The notes beneath the pieces are model-generated. The model was not told the DNA's origin and did no database searches. It saw only the letters and a program-made list of their open reading frames with translations. Positions 53,167-61,384 of a stretch of DNA of 64,000 nt are shown here, piece by piece (the first letter of the stretch is position 1; every line of letters starts with the position of its first letter). The translations under genes were made by a program, and so were the position numbers. The DNA is from Streptomyces clavifer (GTDB taxonomy: Bacteria > Actinomycetota > Actinomycetes > Streptomycetales > Streptomycetaceae). The stretch lies in assembly GCA_014651175.1 (NCBI GenBank), contig BMWJ01000001.1:620001-684000 (forward strand), written 5' to 3'.

Positions 53167-54153
53167 GTGGCGCCCACCGCTACGTCCGAGACCCGAGCAC
53201 TGCATGTCACGGAGCACTCCATCACCGTGGCCGCGTCACCCGCCGCCGTCTACGCGCTGGTGGCCGACGTCGCCGAGTGGCCGCAGGTGTTCGGCCCCAC
53301 CGTGCACGTCGAGGTGCTGGAGGAGGCACCCGACGACGGCGGCGAGCAGCTCCTGCGCATCTGGGCGATCGCCGGCGACAAGGTCCGCACCTGGACCTCA
53401 CGCCGCGTACTGGACCCGGCCGCCCGCACCATCACCTTCCGCCAGGTCGTCACGGCGCCGCCCGTCGAGTCGATGGGCGGCGAGTGGCGCGTCCAGGAGC
53501 TGGAGGACGGCACTACCCGGGTCACGCCGCTGCACGACTACCGCGCCGTCGACGACGCCCCGGACGCCGAGGCGCTGATCGAGCAGGCCGTCGACCGCAA
53601 CAGCCGTGCCGAGCTCCTCGCCCTGAAGAACACCGCCGAGCAGGGCGGGGCCCGCGAGGAGCTCCACTTCACCTTCAGCGACTCGGAGACCGTCTTCGGC
53701 GCGGCCGGCGACGTCTTCGCCTTCCTGGACCGGGCCGACCTGTGGCCGCAGCGGCTGCCGCACGTGGCCCGGCTGGACCTCAGCGAGGACGAACAGGGCA
53801 TCCAGCAGATGGACATGGACACCCGCAGCCCGGACGGCTCCACCCACAACACCACCTCGGTCCGCGTCTGCTTCGAGGACCGCAAGGTCATCGTCTACAA
53901 GCAGCTCCGGGTGCCGGTCGCGATGAGCGGTCACACCGGGCGCTGGGTCATCGAGTCACTGGGGGACGGGACGGTCCGGGCCACCTCGTGGCACACCGTG
54001 ACCCTGGACCCGGCCGGTGTCCGCACCGCGCTCGGCCCCGGGGCCACGCTCGCCGACGCCCGTGCCCTGGTACGCAAGGCACTCGGTACCAACAGCTCCA
54101 CCACACTGCGCCATGCCAAGAAGTTCGCGGAGGAAGTACGTGCCGAAGCGTAG
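53167..54153 (+). CDS. aromatase/cyclase (didomain, ActVII-like)
   Basis: A 328-residue protein made of two SRPBCC-type domains (about 15-160 and 165-310): HSITVAASPAAVYALVADVAEWPQVFG in the first and SETVFGAAGDVFAFLDRADLWPQRLPHVARLDL in the second, each with the WPQ-type pattern of aromatase/cyclases. It would catalyse aldol cyclisation and aromatisation of a reduced polyketide chain. GTG at 53167 has GAAGGGAAGG upstream. It overlaps the start of the ABM-type gene by 14 nt. Confidence 0.9.
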   Translation: MAPTATSETRALHVTEHSITVAASPAAVYALVADVAEWPQVFGPTVHVEVLEEAPDDGGEQLLRIWAIAGDKVRTWTSRRVLDPAARTITFRQVVTAPPVESMGGEWRVQELEDGTTRVTPLHDYRAVDDAPDAEALIEQAVDRNSRAELLALKNTAEQGGAREELHFTFSDSETVFGAAGDVFAFLDRADLWPQRLPHVARLDLSEDEQGIQQMDMDTRSPDGSTHNTTSVRVCFEDRKVIVYKQLRVPVAMSGHTGRWVIESLGDGTVRATSWHTVTLDPAGVRTALGPGATLADARALVRKALGTNSSTTLRHAKKFAEEVRAEA

Positions 54154-54769
54154 TCACGACGCCCCGATCACGGTGGTCAACCGGTTCGACGTCAAGGGGG
54201 ACACCGAGCGCTTCGAGCGCGCGTTCCGGGACCACTCGCAGTACCTGCGCACCCGCGAGGACTTCCACTTCCTGGTGACCGTGCAGCTCGTCGAGCACCC
54301 GCAGGTGTACGTGCACCTCGGGCACTGGCGGACCATGCGGGGTTTCCTCGACACCGTCCACGACGACACCTTCCAGGCCCAGGTCCGCAAGCTCGCCCCC
54401 ATGGTGGACACCGAGGCCGACCAGGCGGTGAGCGTGGTCCGGACGGTCACGGAGGACGCCGTGGTCGGGGCGGCGAACGTCGTGCTGACCCGGGCGACGG
54501 TGCACGGGGACCCGCACGTGTTCGAGCGGCAGTTCGCCGAGACGAACCAGCACCTGGCACGGCTGGGCGGATTCGGCGGGAGCGATCTCCTGCGCTCCAC
54601 GCTGCGCCCCGACGTCTACACGGCCATCCAGTGGTGGCGTGACAGCGACGCGTGCGAACGTGCCCTCGACGACAGCGGCCACCGCGCCGCGGCGCGGATG
54701 CTGGCACGGAACGCCGAACTCTCCGTGGAACGCACCCGGCACGTGGCGTACGAGCGCGTCCTGAGCTGA
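54140..54769 (+). CDS. antibiotic biosynthesis monooxygenase (ABM) didomain protein
   Basis: A 209-residue protein with two tandem ABM-type ferredoxin-like folds (about 5-95 and 105-200): ITVVNRFDVKGDTERFERAFRDHSQYLRT and NVVLTRATVHGDPHVFERQFAETNQHLAR, each ending in a Trp-rich HWRTMRGF- or QWWRDSDACER-like segment. Relatives in aromatic polyketide clusters act as cofactorless oxygenases of anthrone-like intermediates (such as ActVA-ORF6). GTG start overlaps the cyclase stop by 14 nt. Confidence 0.85.
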   Translation: MPKRSHDAPITVVNRFDVKGDTERFERAFRDHSQYLRTREDFHFLVTVQLVEHPQVYVHLGHWRTMRGFLDTVHDDTFQAQVRKLAPMVDTEADQAVSVVRTVTEDAVVGAANVVLTRATVHGDPHVFERQFAETNQHLARLGGFGGSDLLRSTLRPDVYTAIQWWRDSDACERALDDSGHRAAARMLARNAELSVERTRHVAYERVLS

Positions 54770-54802
54770 CACGCCGGGGCGTGCCGCCGCTCCACCCGCA
54801 CA

Positions 54803-54831
54803 GGAGCCGAGGACCACGGGTCCTCGGCTCC
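54803..54831. terminator. terminator after ABM gene
   Basis: 13-bp perfect stem (54803-54815 with 54819-54831, GGAGCCGAGGACC arms), 3-nt loop. It should limit read-through from the first operon into the accE-like gene. Confidence 0.85.
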
Positions 54832-54883
54832 CGTGCGTCCCGGGCACGAGTCCGCTGCGAGCGGCGTGGAGCACGCTGGTCCC

Positions 54884-55075
54884 ATGGCGAATCCGATGCG
54901 CATCACCGTGGTCCGCGGCAGGCCCGACGAGGCCGAGCTGGCAGCCGTCACCGCCGTCCTGCTGGCCCTCGTCCGCCGTACCGGCGAACCGGACGGCGAC
55001 GTCGCAGCGGCCTACGCCGGCTGGACCGTGAAGAACGGCGGCCACCGGACCCCGGTGGCCTGGTCCGGACGATGA
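54884..55075 (+). CDS. acyl-CoA carboxylase epsilon subunit-like
   Basis: A 63-residue protein: MRITVVRGRPDEAELAAVTAVLLALV and a C-terminal GWTVKNGGHRTPVAW, the layout of AccE/PccE epsilon subunits that stabilise the alpha-beta carboxylase. A biotin carboxylase/carboxyltransferase pair is not in the window, so it may act with chromosomal subunits to raise malonyl- or methylmalonyl-CoA supply. ATG 54884 (or 54896) is the likely start. Confidence 0.75.
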   Translation: MANPMRITVVRGRPDEAELAAVTAVLLALVRRTGEPDGDVAAAYAGWTVKNGGHRTPVAWSGR

Positions 55076-55118
55076 GCGGGCGTTCGCACGACGGCCGCAC
55101 GACATGCGAGGGGGAGGC

Positions 55119-56873
55119 ATGACAGGACACCGGACGCTCACCGCACACATCCGGGCCCGGGCCGCCGAGACACCGGACCGGGAAGCGCTGATCCTCCTCA
55201 CCGAGCGGGACGGCGGCCTCCGGCCGGAGACGGTCACGTACGCGGAGCTCGACCGGGCCGCGCGCACCCTCGCCGGCCGGCTGCGCCGGCACGTGCGGCC
55301 GGGAGACCGGGTGCTGATCGCGCCGGGATCCCGGGCCCTGTTCGTCACCGGCTTCCTCGCCTGCCTGTACACCGGTGCGGTCGCCGTACCCGTCGCGCCG
55401 CCCGGTGGCCGCGGGCACCACGACGAGCGCATCGCGGGGATCGTCAAGGACGCCGCCGCCGCGTGCCTGATCACCTCCGTGGCAGAGGCCGCCGAGGCCT
55501 CGCAGCTGCTCGCCCGCACCGGACACGGCGACGTCGTCTGCCTGCTCGCCGACGGGCCCGCCCCGGCGGGCGCCGCACCCGGGCAGGACGTGGAGCCCCA
55601 CGCGGCCGAGCCCGACGAGCCCGTGTACCTCCAGTACACCTCCGGCTCCACCCGCGAACCCCGCGGCGTGGTCGTCACCCACCGCAGCCTGCTCGCCAAC
55701 CAGCGCGCCATCCGCGAGGCGCTCGGCACCCGCCCCGGCATCCGGATGGGCGGCTGGCTGCCCCTCCACCACGACATGGGCCTGGCCGGCCAGCTGCTCC
55801 ACGCCCTGTGGCTGGGCGGTACCGCCGTCCTGCTCTCCCCGGCCGCGTTCGTCAAGCGGCCGGCGAACTGGCTGGAGACGGTCTCGCGGTACGGACTGAC
55901 CGTCAGCGGGGCCCCGGACTTCGCGTACGACCTGTGCGTACGCCGGATCAACGACTCCCAGATCGCCGCTCTGGACCTGTCCCGCTGGGAGGTCGCCGTC
56001 AGCGGCGGCGAACCCGTGGACGCAGCCACCCTGAAGGCCTTCGCCGAGAGGTTCGCGCCCGCCGGTCTGCGCCCCGGAGCACTGGCCCCCTGCTACGGGC
56101 TGGCCGAGGCGACCCTGCTCGTCTCGGGCACCCGCACCGCGCCGGCCGCCGCGTCGCGCACCGTGGACGCCGCCGCCCTGGAGGCGGGCCGGCTGGTGCC
56201 CGCACCCGCGGGCACCGGCCGGGTCCTCACCCACTGCGGCCCGCCCGCCTCGGCCGACGTACGCATCGTGGACCCCGAGACCCGCCGGGAACTGCCCGAC
56301 GGACGGATCGGCGAGATCTGGGTCCGCGGCGAGAGCATCGGCCCCGGCTACCGGGGCCGCCCGGCGGAGACCGCCGCGTCCTTCGGCTGCCGCATCGAGG
56401 GCGGCGGCTCCGGATACCTGCGCACCGGTGACCTGGGCGCCCTGGACGACGGGCTGCTGTACGTGACCGGCCGGATCAAGGACATGATCATCTTTGCCGG
56501 GCGCAACCTCTACCCACAGGACCTGGAACGCACCGTCCAGCAGGTCAGCGGGCTGTTCGGGGCCGCCACCGCCTTCGCCGTGCCCGACTCCCGCGAGCGC
56601 ATCGTCATCGTGCAGGAGCTGCGAGCCCGCAGCCGTTACGACATCGACCTGGCCGCACTCGCCGCCGCCGTCCAGCAGCGTCTCAGCCAGGAGTACGAGG
56701 TGAAGGCCGGGGCCGTGCTGCTCGTGCGCCCGGGCACGGTCCGCAGGACGACCAGCGGCAAGGTGGAACGGGCGGCGATGCGGCGGCTCTTCCTGCGCGG
56801 CGAGCTCACGCCCCTGCACCAGCGCCTCGACAGCGACGTCGAGCGGCTGCTCGCGGCCGGGAGAGCGCGATGA
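55119..56873 (+). CDS. fatty acyl-AMP ligase (FAAL)
   Basis: A 584-residue adenylate-forming enzyme: P-loop-like YTSGSTREPRGVVVTH, FAAL-characteristic GWLPLHHDMGLAGQLL, SGGEPVDAATLKAF, CYGLAEATLLVSG, motif RTGDLGAL and a C-terminal Lys in RTTSGKVERA. FAALs activate fatty or aryl acids as acyl-AMP and load them onto an ACP rather than CoA. It is the first gene of an operon with the acyl-CoA dehydrogenase, ACP-AT and PPTase, each 0-10 nt apart, suggesting a dedicated acyl-ACP supply line. ATG 55119 follows GGGGGAGG. Confidence 0.92.
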   Translation: MTGHRTLTAHIRARAAETPDREALILLTERDGGLRPETVTYAELDRAARTLAGRLRRHVRPGDRVLIAPGSRALFVTGFLACLYTGAVAVPVAPPGGRGHHDERIAGIVKDAAAACLITSVAEAAEASQLLARTGHGDVVCLLADGPAPAGAAPGQDVEPHAAEPDEPVYLQYTSGSTREPRGVVVTHRSLLANQRAIREALGTRPGIRMGGWLPLHHDMGLAGQLLHALWLGGTAVLLSPAAFVKRPANWLETVSRYGLTVSGAPDFAYDLCVRRINDSQIAALDLSRWEVAVSGGEPVDAATLKAFAERFAPAGLRPGALAPCYGLAEATLLVSGTRTAPAAASRTVDAAALEAGRLVPAPAGTGRVLTHCGPPASADVRIVDPETRRELPDGRIGEIWVRGESIGPGYRGRPAETAASFGCRIEGGGSGYLRTGDLGALDDGLLYVTGRIKDMIIFAGRNLYPQDLERTVQQVSGLFGAATAFAVPDSRERIVIVQELRARSRYDIDLAALAAAVQQRLSQEYEVKAGAVLLVRPGTVRRTTSGKVERAAMRRLFLRGELTPLHQRLDSDVERLLAAGRAR

Positions 56874-58594
56874 CACCGCCCGAGGAGCGCATCGACGCCC
56901 TGGAGCGGGCGTTCGGTCCGTTCGACGACCCCGCCAACCCCCTCGGTGCCGAGGCCCTGCTGGCCGCAGACGCGGCCGGAGAGGTACTGCCCGGCGCCGA
57001 GAAGGTCCTGGACGCGTACGACCTCAACGCGGAGTTCGTCCCCGCGAGCCTCGGCGGCCGGCTGGAGCGGATGGACCTGCTCGGGCGGATCCTGCGCCCC
57101 GTCTTCCGCCGGGACGCCTCCCTCGGCTTCGGCTACGGGCTCAACTGCTTCTTCGCCGCCACCCCGGTGTGGACCGCGGGGAACACAGCCCAGCAGCAGC
57201 AGGCCGCCCGGCTGCTCCTGAACGGCCGCAGGATCGCCGTCGCCCGGCACGAGGTCGCCCACGGGAACGACTTCGTCCGCGACGAGTTCACCGCCCTCCC
57301 CGTCCCCGGCGGACTGCGGCTCGACGGCAGCAAGTCCGCGATCGCCAACGCCTCCCGCGCCACCGGCCTGGTGGTCTTCGCCCGCACGGAGGCCGCCGCC
57401 CGCGGCCGCAGCCACACGGTGCTGCTGCTCGACCGCGACGAACTGCCCGCGGACCGGGTCGAGGACCTGGCCCGGCGCACCACCCACGGCATGCGCAGCG
57501 CCGAATTCGGCGGCCTGCGGATCACCGACTGCCATGTTCCCGACAGTGCGGTGCTCGGCGCCGCCGGGGACGGCTACGAACTGTCGCTGCGCTCCTCGCT
57601 GCTCATCCGCGGGCTCATCCCGTCCATCGTCCTCGCCGGAGCCGACACCGCCCTGCGCACCGTCACCCGGTTCGCCGGCCGTACCCGGGCCGACGGCCGG
57701 TCCTCGATGGACGTGCAGCACGTACGGGACGTGCTGACGGGCGGCTTCCTGGACCTGCTGCTCATCGACTGCCTCGCCCTCGTCGCGACACGGGCACTGC
57801 ACCTGCTGCCCCGGCAGATGAGCGCCTACGCGGCGGCCGCCGCCTATCTGGCGCCCAGGCTCGTCTCCGAGAGCATGGACGAGATGTCGGCGGTCCTGGG
57901 CGAGGAGACCTTCGCCCAGGACGGGGCGTACGGCATGTTCCAGAAGCAGCGCCGCGACCTGCCGGTCACCTCGCTGGGCCACGCCGGCAGCGCGGGCCGC
58001 CAGGTGAGCATCCTGCCGCAGCTGCCCTTCTTCGCCCGGCACGCCTGGTTCGCCGACCCCGAACCGCCGCCCGGACTGTTCCGGCCCCATGAGCCGCTGC
58101 CCCCGCTGGACCTGACCCTCCCGGCCCTGCTCGGCGACGGCGACCCGCTGGCCGCGACCCTGGTCGCCTGCACCGACCGGCTCGAGTCGGCCGGGCCGCC
58201 GGGACCGGCCGGCCACGCACTGCGCTTCCTGGCCCGCTCCCTCACCGGTGAACTCGCGGAACTCAAGAAGGCGTTCGAGGCGATTGGGCAGGGCGACCGG
58301 GAGGCACTGTCGAGCCCCCACAGCTTCGGCCTGGCCGACCGCTACACCCTGGTGCTCGCCGCGGCGGCCTGCCTCGGGGTGTGGCGCGAGCAGCAGTCCG
58401 CGCCCGCGGGCGCCACCGACCCGTTCCTCGCGGACCCGGCCTGGGCCACGGCGGTCCTCTACCGGCTCGCGAGACGGCTCGGACTGCCCCTGCCGGACCG
58501 GCCGGCAGCCTGCGAGCGCCAGGTGCTGGACGAGGCCGTCGCCCGACTGCACGACCGCCGTAGCTATGACCTCTACAGCTCGCCGCTCGCCTGA
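56870..58594 (+). CDS. acyl-CoA dehydrogenase-like flavoprotein
   Basis: A 574-residue protein of the acyl-CoA dehydrogenase superfamily: substrate-binding region VARHEVAHGNDFVRDE, TTHGMRSAEFGGLRITDCHVP, and long helical segments. The protein is longer than typical ACADs, with a helical C-terminal domain (about 420-574). It probably oxidises an acyl-ACP or acyl-CoA (alpha,beta-desaturation), given its neighbours. It overlaps the FAAL gene by 4 nt (ATGA). Confidence 0.8.
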   Translation: MTPPEERIDALERAFGPFDDPANPLGAEALLAADAAGEVLPGAEKVLDAYDLNAEFVPASLGGRLERMDLLGRILRPVFRRDASLGFGYGLNCFFAATPVWTAGNTAQQQQAARLLLNGRRIAVARHEVAHGNDFVRDEFTALPVPGGLRLDGSKSAIANASRATGLVVFARTEAAARGRSHTVLLLDRDELPADRVEDLARRTTHGMRSAEFGGLRITDCHVPDSAVLGAAGDGYELSLRSSLLIRGLIPSIVLAGADTALRTVTRFAGRTRADGRSSMDVQHVRDVLTGGFLDLLLIDCLALVATRALHLLPRQMSAYAAAAAYLAPRLVSESMDEMSAVLGEETFAQDGAYGMFQKQRRDLPVTSLGHAGSAGRQVSILPQLPFFARHAWFADPEPPPGLFRPHEPLPPLDLTLPALLGDGDPLAATLVACTDRLESAGPPGPAGHALRFLARSLTGELAELKKAFEAIGQGDREALSSPHSFGLADRYTLVLAAAACLGVWREQQSAPAGATDPFLADPAWATAVLYRLARRLGLPLPDRPAACERQVLDEAVARLHDRRSYDLYSSPLA

Positions 58595-58604
58595 GGAGCC
58601 GACC

Positions 58605-59900
58605 ATGCAGGAACACCCGAGCTCCGCCGACGACGACTTCGCCGTGGCCCACCGGGAATGGCTGCGCGAGCGGGTCGCCCACTACCTCGGCCGGCCGGTA
58701 CCGGACACGGCACCGCTGGACGAGGAGGGTTTCGACTCGGTGGCCGCGCTCAGCCTCTACGGGGACATCGAGGACGAGTTCGGCACGCTCATCGACCCCG
58801 AGGACATCTGGACGTACCCCACCGTGCGCGAGCTCGCCGGCTTCCTGGCCATGCGTGACTCGAGGCGGGAGGCCGGCCGGGTCCGGGCCGCCTTCGTCTT
58901 CACCGGACAGGGCTCCCAGCACCCCGGCATGACCGCCGGCCTCCATCTGCACTCCACCGGCTACCGCACCTTCCTGGAGGAGGCCGACGCGGCGCTGCTG
59001 CCCCACACCCGGCAGTCCATGGCCGAGCTGATCCTCGGCGACGACCCGCGCATCCACCGCACCGCGCTCGCCCAGCCCGCCCTCTTCGCCGTCGGGTACG
59101 CCCTGGCGCGGACCCTCCAGGAGGCCGGCGTGCAGCCCGTCGCGGTGCTCGGTCACGGCATCGGGGAGTTCGCCGCCGCCACCGTCGCCGGTGCGCTCAC
59201 GCTCGACGACGCCGCCGGGCTGGTGTCGCTGCGCGGCGCCTCCATGCAGCGCCTGCCACCGGGCGGCGGGATGATGGCCACCTGCATCACCCCCCAGGAG
59301 GCGGCCGAGCTCGTCGCCGGCGAACCGGACGTGGGCATCGGCGCCGTCAACGCCGCCAAGTCGGTCGTGCTCTCCGGCGACCGTGCCGCACTGGAGCGCA
59401 TCGAGGCGGTCCTCGCGGAACGGCACGTGCGCTGCCGGTACCTGGCCGTGGCCCACGCCTTCCACTCGCCGCTGATGCGGTCGATGGTGCCCGGGTTCGA
59501 AGCGGTGCTGCGCCGCCTGCCCGGCGGGGCCGCCCGCCTGCCGTTCTACTCGACCGTGTACGGCAGGCTCGCCACCGAGCCGCTCTACGCCCCGTACTGG
59601 GCCGAGCAGATCACCTCGCCCGTCCGGTTCGCGGACGCCGCCCGCAGCATGCTGGCGCAGCAGGCCCCCACCCACGTCGTCGAGATCGGACCGCGGGCCG
59701 TGCTCACCCCGTACCTGCGGCGGATGGGCGGGGGCCGGCGGGGCCCCGTCTGCCTGCCGGTCTGCCAGGGCCCGGGGAGCGATGCCGTCGACCTGGCAGG
59801 AGTCATCTCCGCGCTGGACGCCGGACCGCTGACCGCGGCCTTCCCCGGCGCCCGGGACAGCGGCGCCCGGGACAGCGGCGCCCGCGACGGCGGGGCCTGA
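58605..59900 (+). CDS. ACP-acyltransferase fusion with Ser to Gly at the AT nucleophile
   Basis: A 431-residue fusion. N terminus (about 15-85) is a carrier-protein domain with DEEGFDSVAAL (phosphopantetheine Ser45). The C-terminal part (about 92-400) is an acyltransferase: FVFTGQGSQHPGM, QPALFAVGYALA, and AHAFHSPLM (His). At the nucleophile elbow GHSxGE is replaced by GHGIGE (Gly185, codon GGC 59157-59159), so the usual acyl-enzyme Ser is missing. The AT may be inactive, or use another nucleophile. The tail has three copies of an ARDSG-type repeat (59856-59894). Acyl loading would come from the FAAL. Confidence 0.85.
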   Translation: MQEHPSSADDDFAVAHREWLRERVAHYLGRPVPDTAPLDEEGFDSVAALSLYGDIEDEFGTLIDPEDIWTYPTVRELAGFLAMRDSRREAGRVRAAFVFTGQGSQHPGMTAGLHLHSTGYRTFLEEADAALLPHTRQSMAELILGDDPRIHRTALAQPALFAVGYALARTLQEAGVQPVAVLGHGIGEFAAATVAGALTLDDAAGLVSLRGASMQRLPPGGGMMATCITPQEAAELVAGEPDVGIGAVNAAKSVVLSGDRAALERIEAVLAERHVRCRYLAVAHAFHSPLMRSMVPGFEAVLRRLPGGAARLPFYSTVYGRLATEPLYAPYWAEQITSPVRFADAARSMLAQQAPTHVVEIGPRAVLTPYLRRMGGGRRGPVCLPVCQGPGSDAVDLAGVISALDAGPLTAAFPGARDSGARDSGARDGGA

Positions 59901-59901
59901 C

Positions 59902-60885
59902 GTGCGGACGGGGATCGGGCAGCCGCTGCACGCGGACGGGCCCGGCGGACCCTGGGACGCCGTCCACGCCCAACTGCTCCGCACCGGGACCGCCCTGATC
60001 CACGGGACGATGCCGGCCTGGCTGCCGTCCGGTGGCACCGACGAGGAGCTGCGACGCCGGCTGGGCCGGGACTGGCAGCGCTACGAGACCCTCACCCGGC
60101 CCCTGATGCGCGACCGGTTCGTCGCGTCCCGGCTGCTGCTGCGGCACGCCGCCGCCGCGGTGCTGCACACCGCCCCGGAGCTGGTCGACCTGGCCTACCA
60201 GCCGGGCGGCCGCCCCTATGTGCGCGGCTGCGACCAGATCGACATCAGCCTCAGTCACACCGAGGAGATGATGGTCGTCGGCATCACCCGTCTCGGCCGG
60301 ATCGGGGTGGACGTGGAGCGCGCCGACCGGCGGCTCGCGCACACCGGCTCGGAGAACCAGGCCTGCACCCCGTACGAGAAGGCGCTGCTGGACGCGGGCG
60401 GTGAAGGGGCGCGCAACGACGCGATGGTCCGGCTGTGGACCCTCAAGGAGGCCTACAGCAAGGCGCTGGGGCAGGGGCTGAGGTTCCGGTTCACCGGGTT
60501 CGGCTTCTCCACGGAGGACGGGGTCACCCGGCTGGTCAGGCCGGACGGCTCGCCCGTACAGGGAGGTGAGTGGCAGTTCGCGACCTTCCCGGCCGGGGAC
60601 GGCTACGTCGTGAGCGTCGCGGTGTGCGACACCGGATTCGGGGAGCTGTCCGACCTGTCGGTCGCGACGACCCTGGACGCCGGGATGCTCGACACCCTGC
60701 TGGGCGCACCCGGGGCCGGGTCAGGGGAGCCAGCCCGCGTCCTCGGCGATCCGGATCGCGTCGATGCGGTTGCGCGCGCCGAGCTTGCCGACGATGGCCG
60801 TGAGGTAGTTGCGCACCGTGCCCTTCGACAGGTACAGGCAGCCGGCGATCTCGGCGGCGTCGGCCCCGCGGGCCGCCAGTCGTAG
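59902..60885 (+). CDS. Sfp-type phosphopantetheinyl transferase
   Basis: A 327-residue PPTase: substrate/metal motifs IDISLSHTEEMM, IGVDVER and WTLKEAYSKALGQG, all typical of Sfp/4'-PPTases. It activates the ACP (above) and perhaps the polyketide ACP. The catalytic part ends by about residue 247; the last ~54 residues (from position 60721) are the antisense of the response regulator gene (165-nt overlap), so the C-terminal tail is doubtful. GTG start at 59902 follows the preceding stop by 2 nt. Confidence 0.85.
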   Translation: MRTGIGQPLHADGPGGPWDAVHAQLLRTGTALIHGTMPAWLPSGGTDEELRRRLGRDWQRYETLTRPLMRDRFVASRLLLRHAAAAVLHTAPELVDLAYQPGGRPYVRGCDQIDISLSHTEEMMVVGITRLGRIGVDVERADRRLAHTGSENQACTPYEKALLDAGGEGARNDAMVRLWTLKEAYSKALGQGLRFRFTGFGFSTEDGVTRLVRPDGSPVQGGEWQFATFPAGDGYVVSVAVCDTGFGELSDLSVATTLDAGMLDTLLGAPGAGSGEPARVLGDPDRVDAVARAELADDGREVVAHRALRQVQAAGDLGGVGPAGRQS

Positions 60886-61335
60886 TACTTCGAGCTCGCG
60901 CGGTGACAGCGGGTTCTCCGGCGAGTCCCAGGCCGTCAGCGCCAGCTGGGGGTCGACGACCCGGCGTCCGGTGGCCACCGACCGTACCGCGAGGGCGAGC
61001 TGGTCCGGTGGCGAGTCCTTGAGCAGGAAGCCCGAGACGTGCGCGGACAGGGCGCGCCGCAGGGTGCCGGGACGCCCGAGGCTGGTGAGGATCAGGGTGC
61101 GGCAACTGGGCAGCTGCTCGTGCAGTTCGGCCGCGGCGGTGAGACCGTCGATCCCCGGGAGATCGATGTCTATCACCGCCACGTCGGGTCTGGACGTCAG
61201 CGCGGTCGGCACGATGGTGTCACCGCGGTCCACCGCGGCCACCACGTGCAGATCCGGTTCCAGTTGGAGCAGTGCCACCAGCGCGCCACGGATCATGTGG
61301 ACGTCCTCGGCGAGGAGGATTCTCACGGACAGCAT
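60721..61335 (-). CDS. NarL/LuxR-family response regulator (DesR-like)
   Basis: A 204-residue response regulator: receiver domain (LLAEDVHM, phospho-Asp in AVIDIDLPGIDGL) and a C-terminal LuxR HTH (PLSPRELEVLRLAARGADAAEIAGCLYLSKGTVRNYL). It pairs with the adjacent DesK-type kinase (49-nt gap) and probably controls either the YcaO cluster or the polyketide cluster. ATG at 61335. Its 3' end overlaps the PPTase 3' end by 165 nt. Confidence 0.92.
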   Translation of the reverse strand: MLSVRILLAEDVHMIRGALVALLQLEPDLHVVAAVDRGDTIVPTALTSRPDVAVIDIDLPGIDGLTAAAELHEQLPSCRTLILTSLGRPGTLRRALSAHVSGFLLKDSPPDQLALAVRSVATGRRVVDPQLALTAWDSPENPLSPRELEVLRLAARGADAAEIAGCLYLSKGTVRNYLTAIVGKLGARNRIDAIRIAEDAGWLP

Positions 61336-61384
61336 CGTTACCCCCGGTCGGATGATGTGTGGCTCTGTGCGTACGGGCCTGCGG

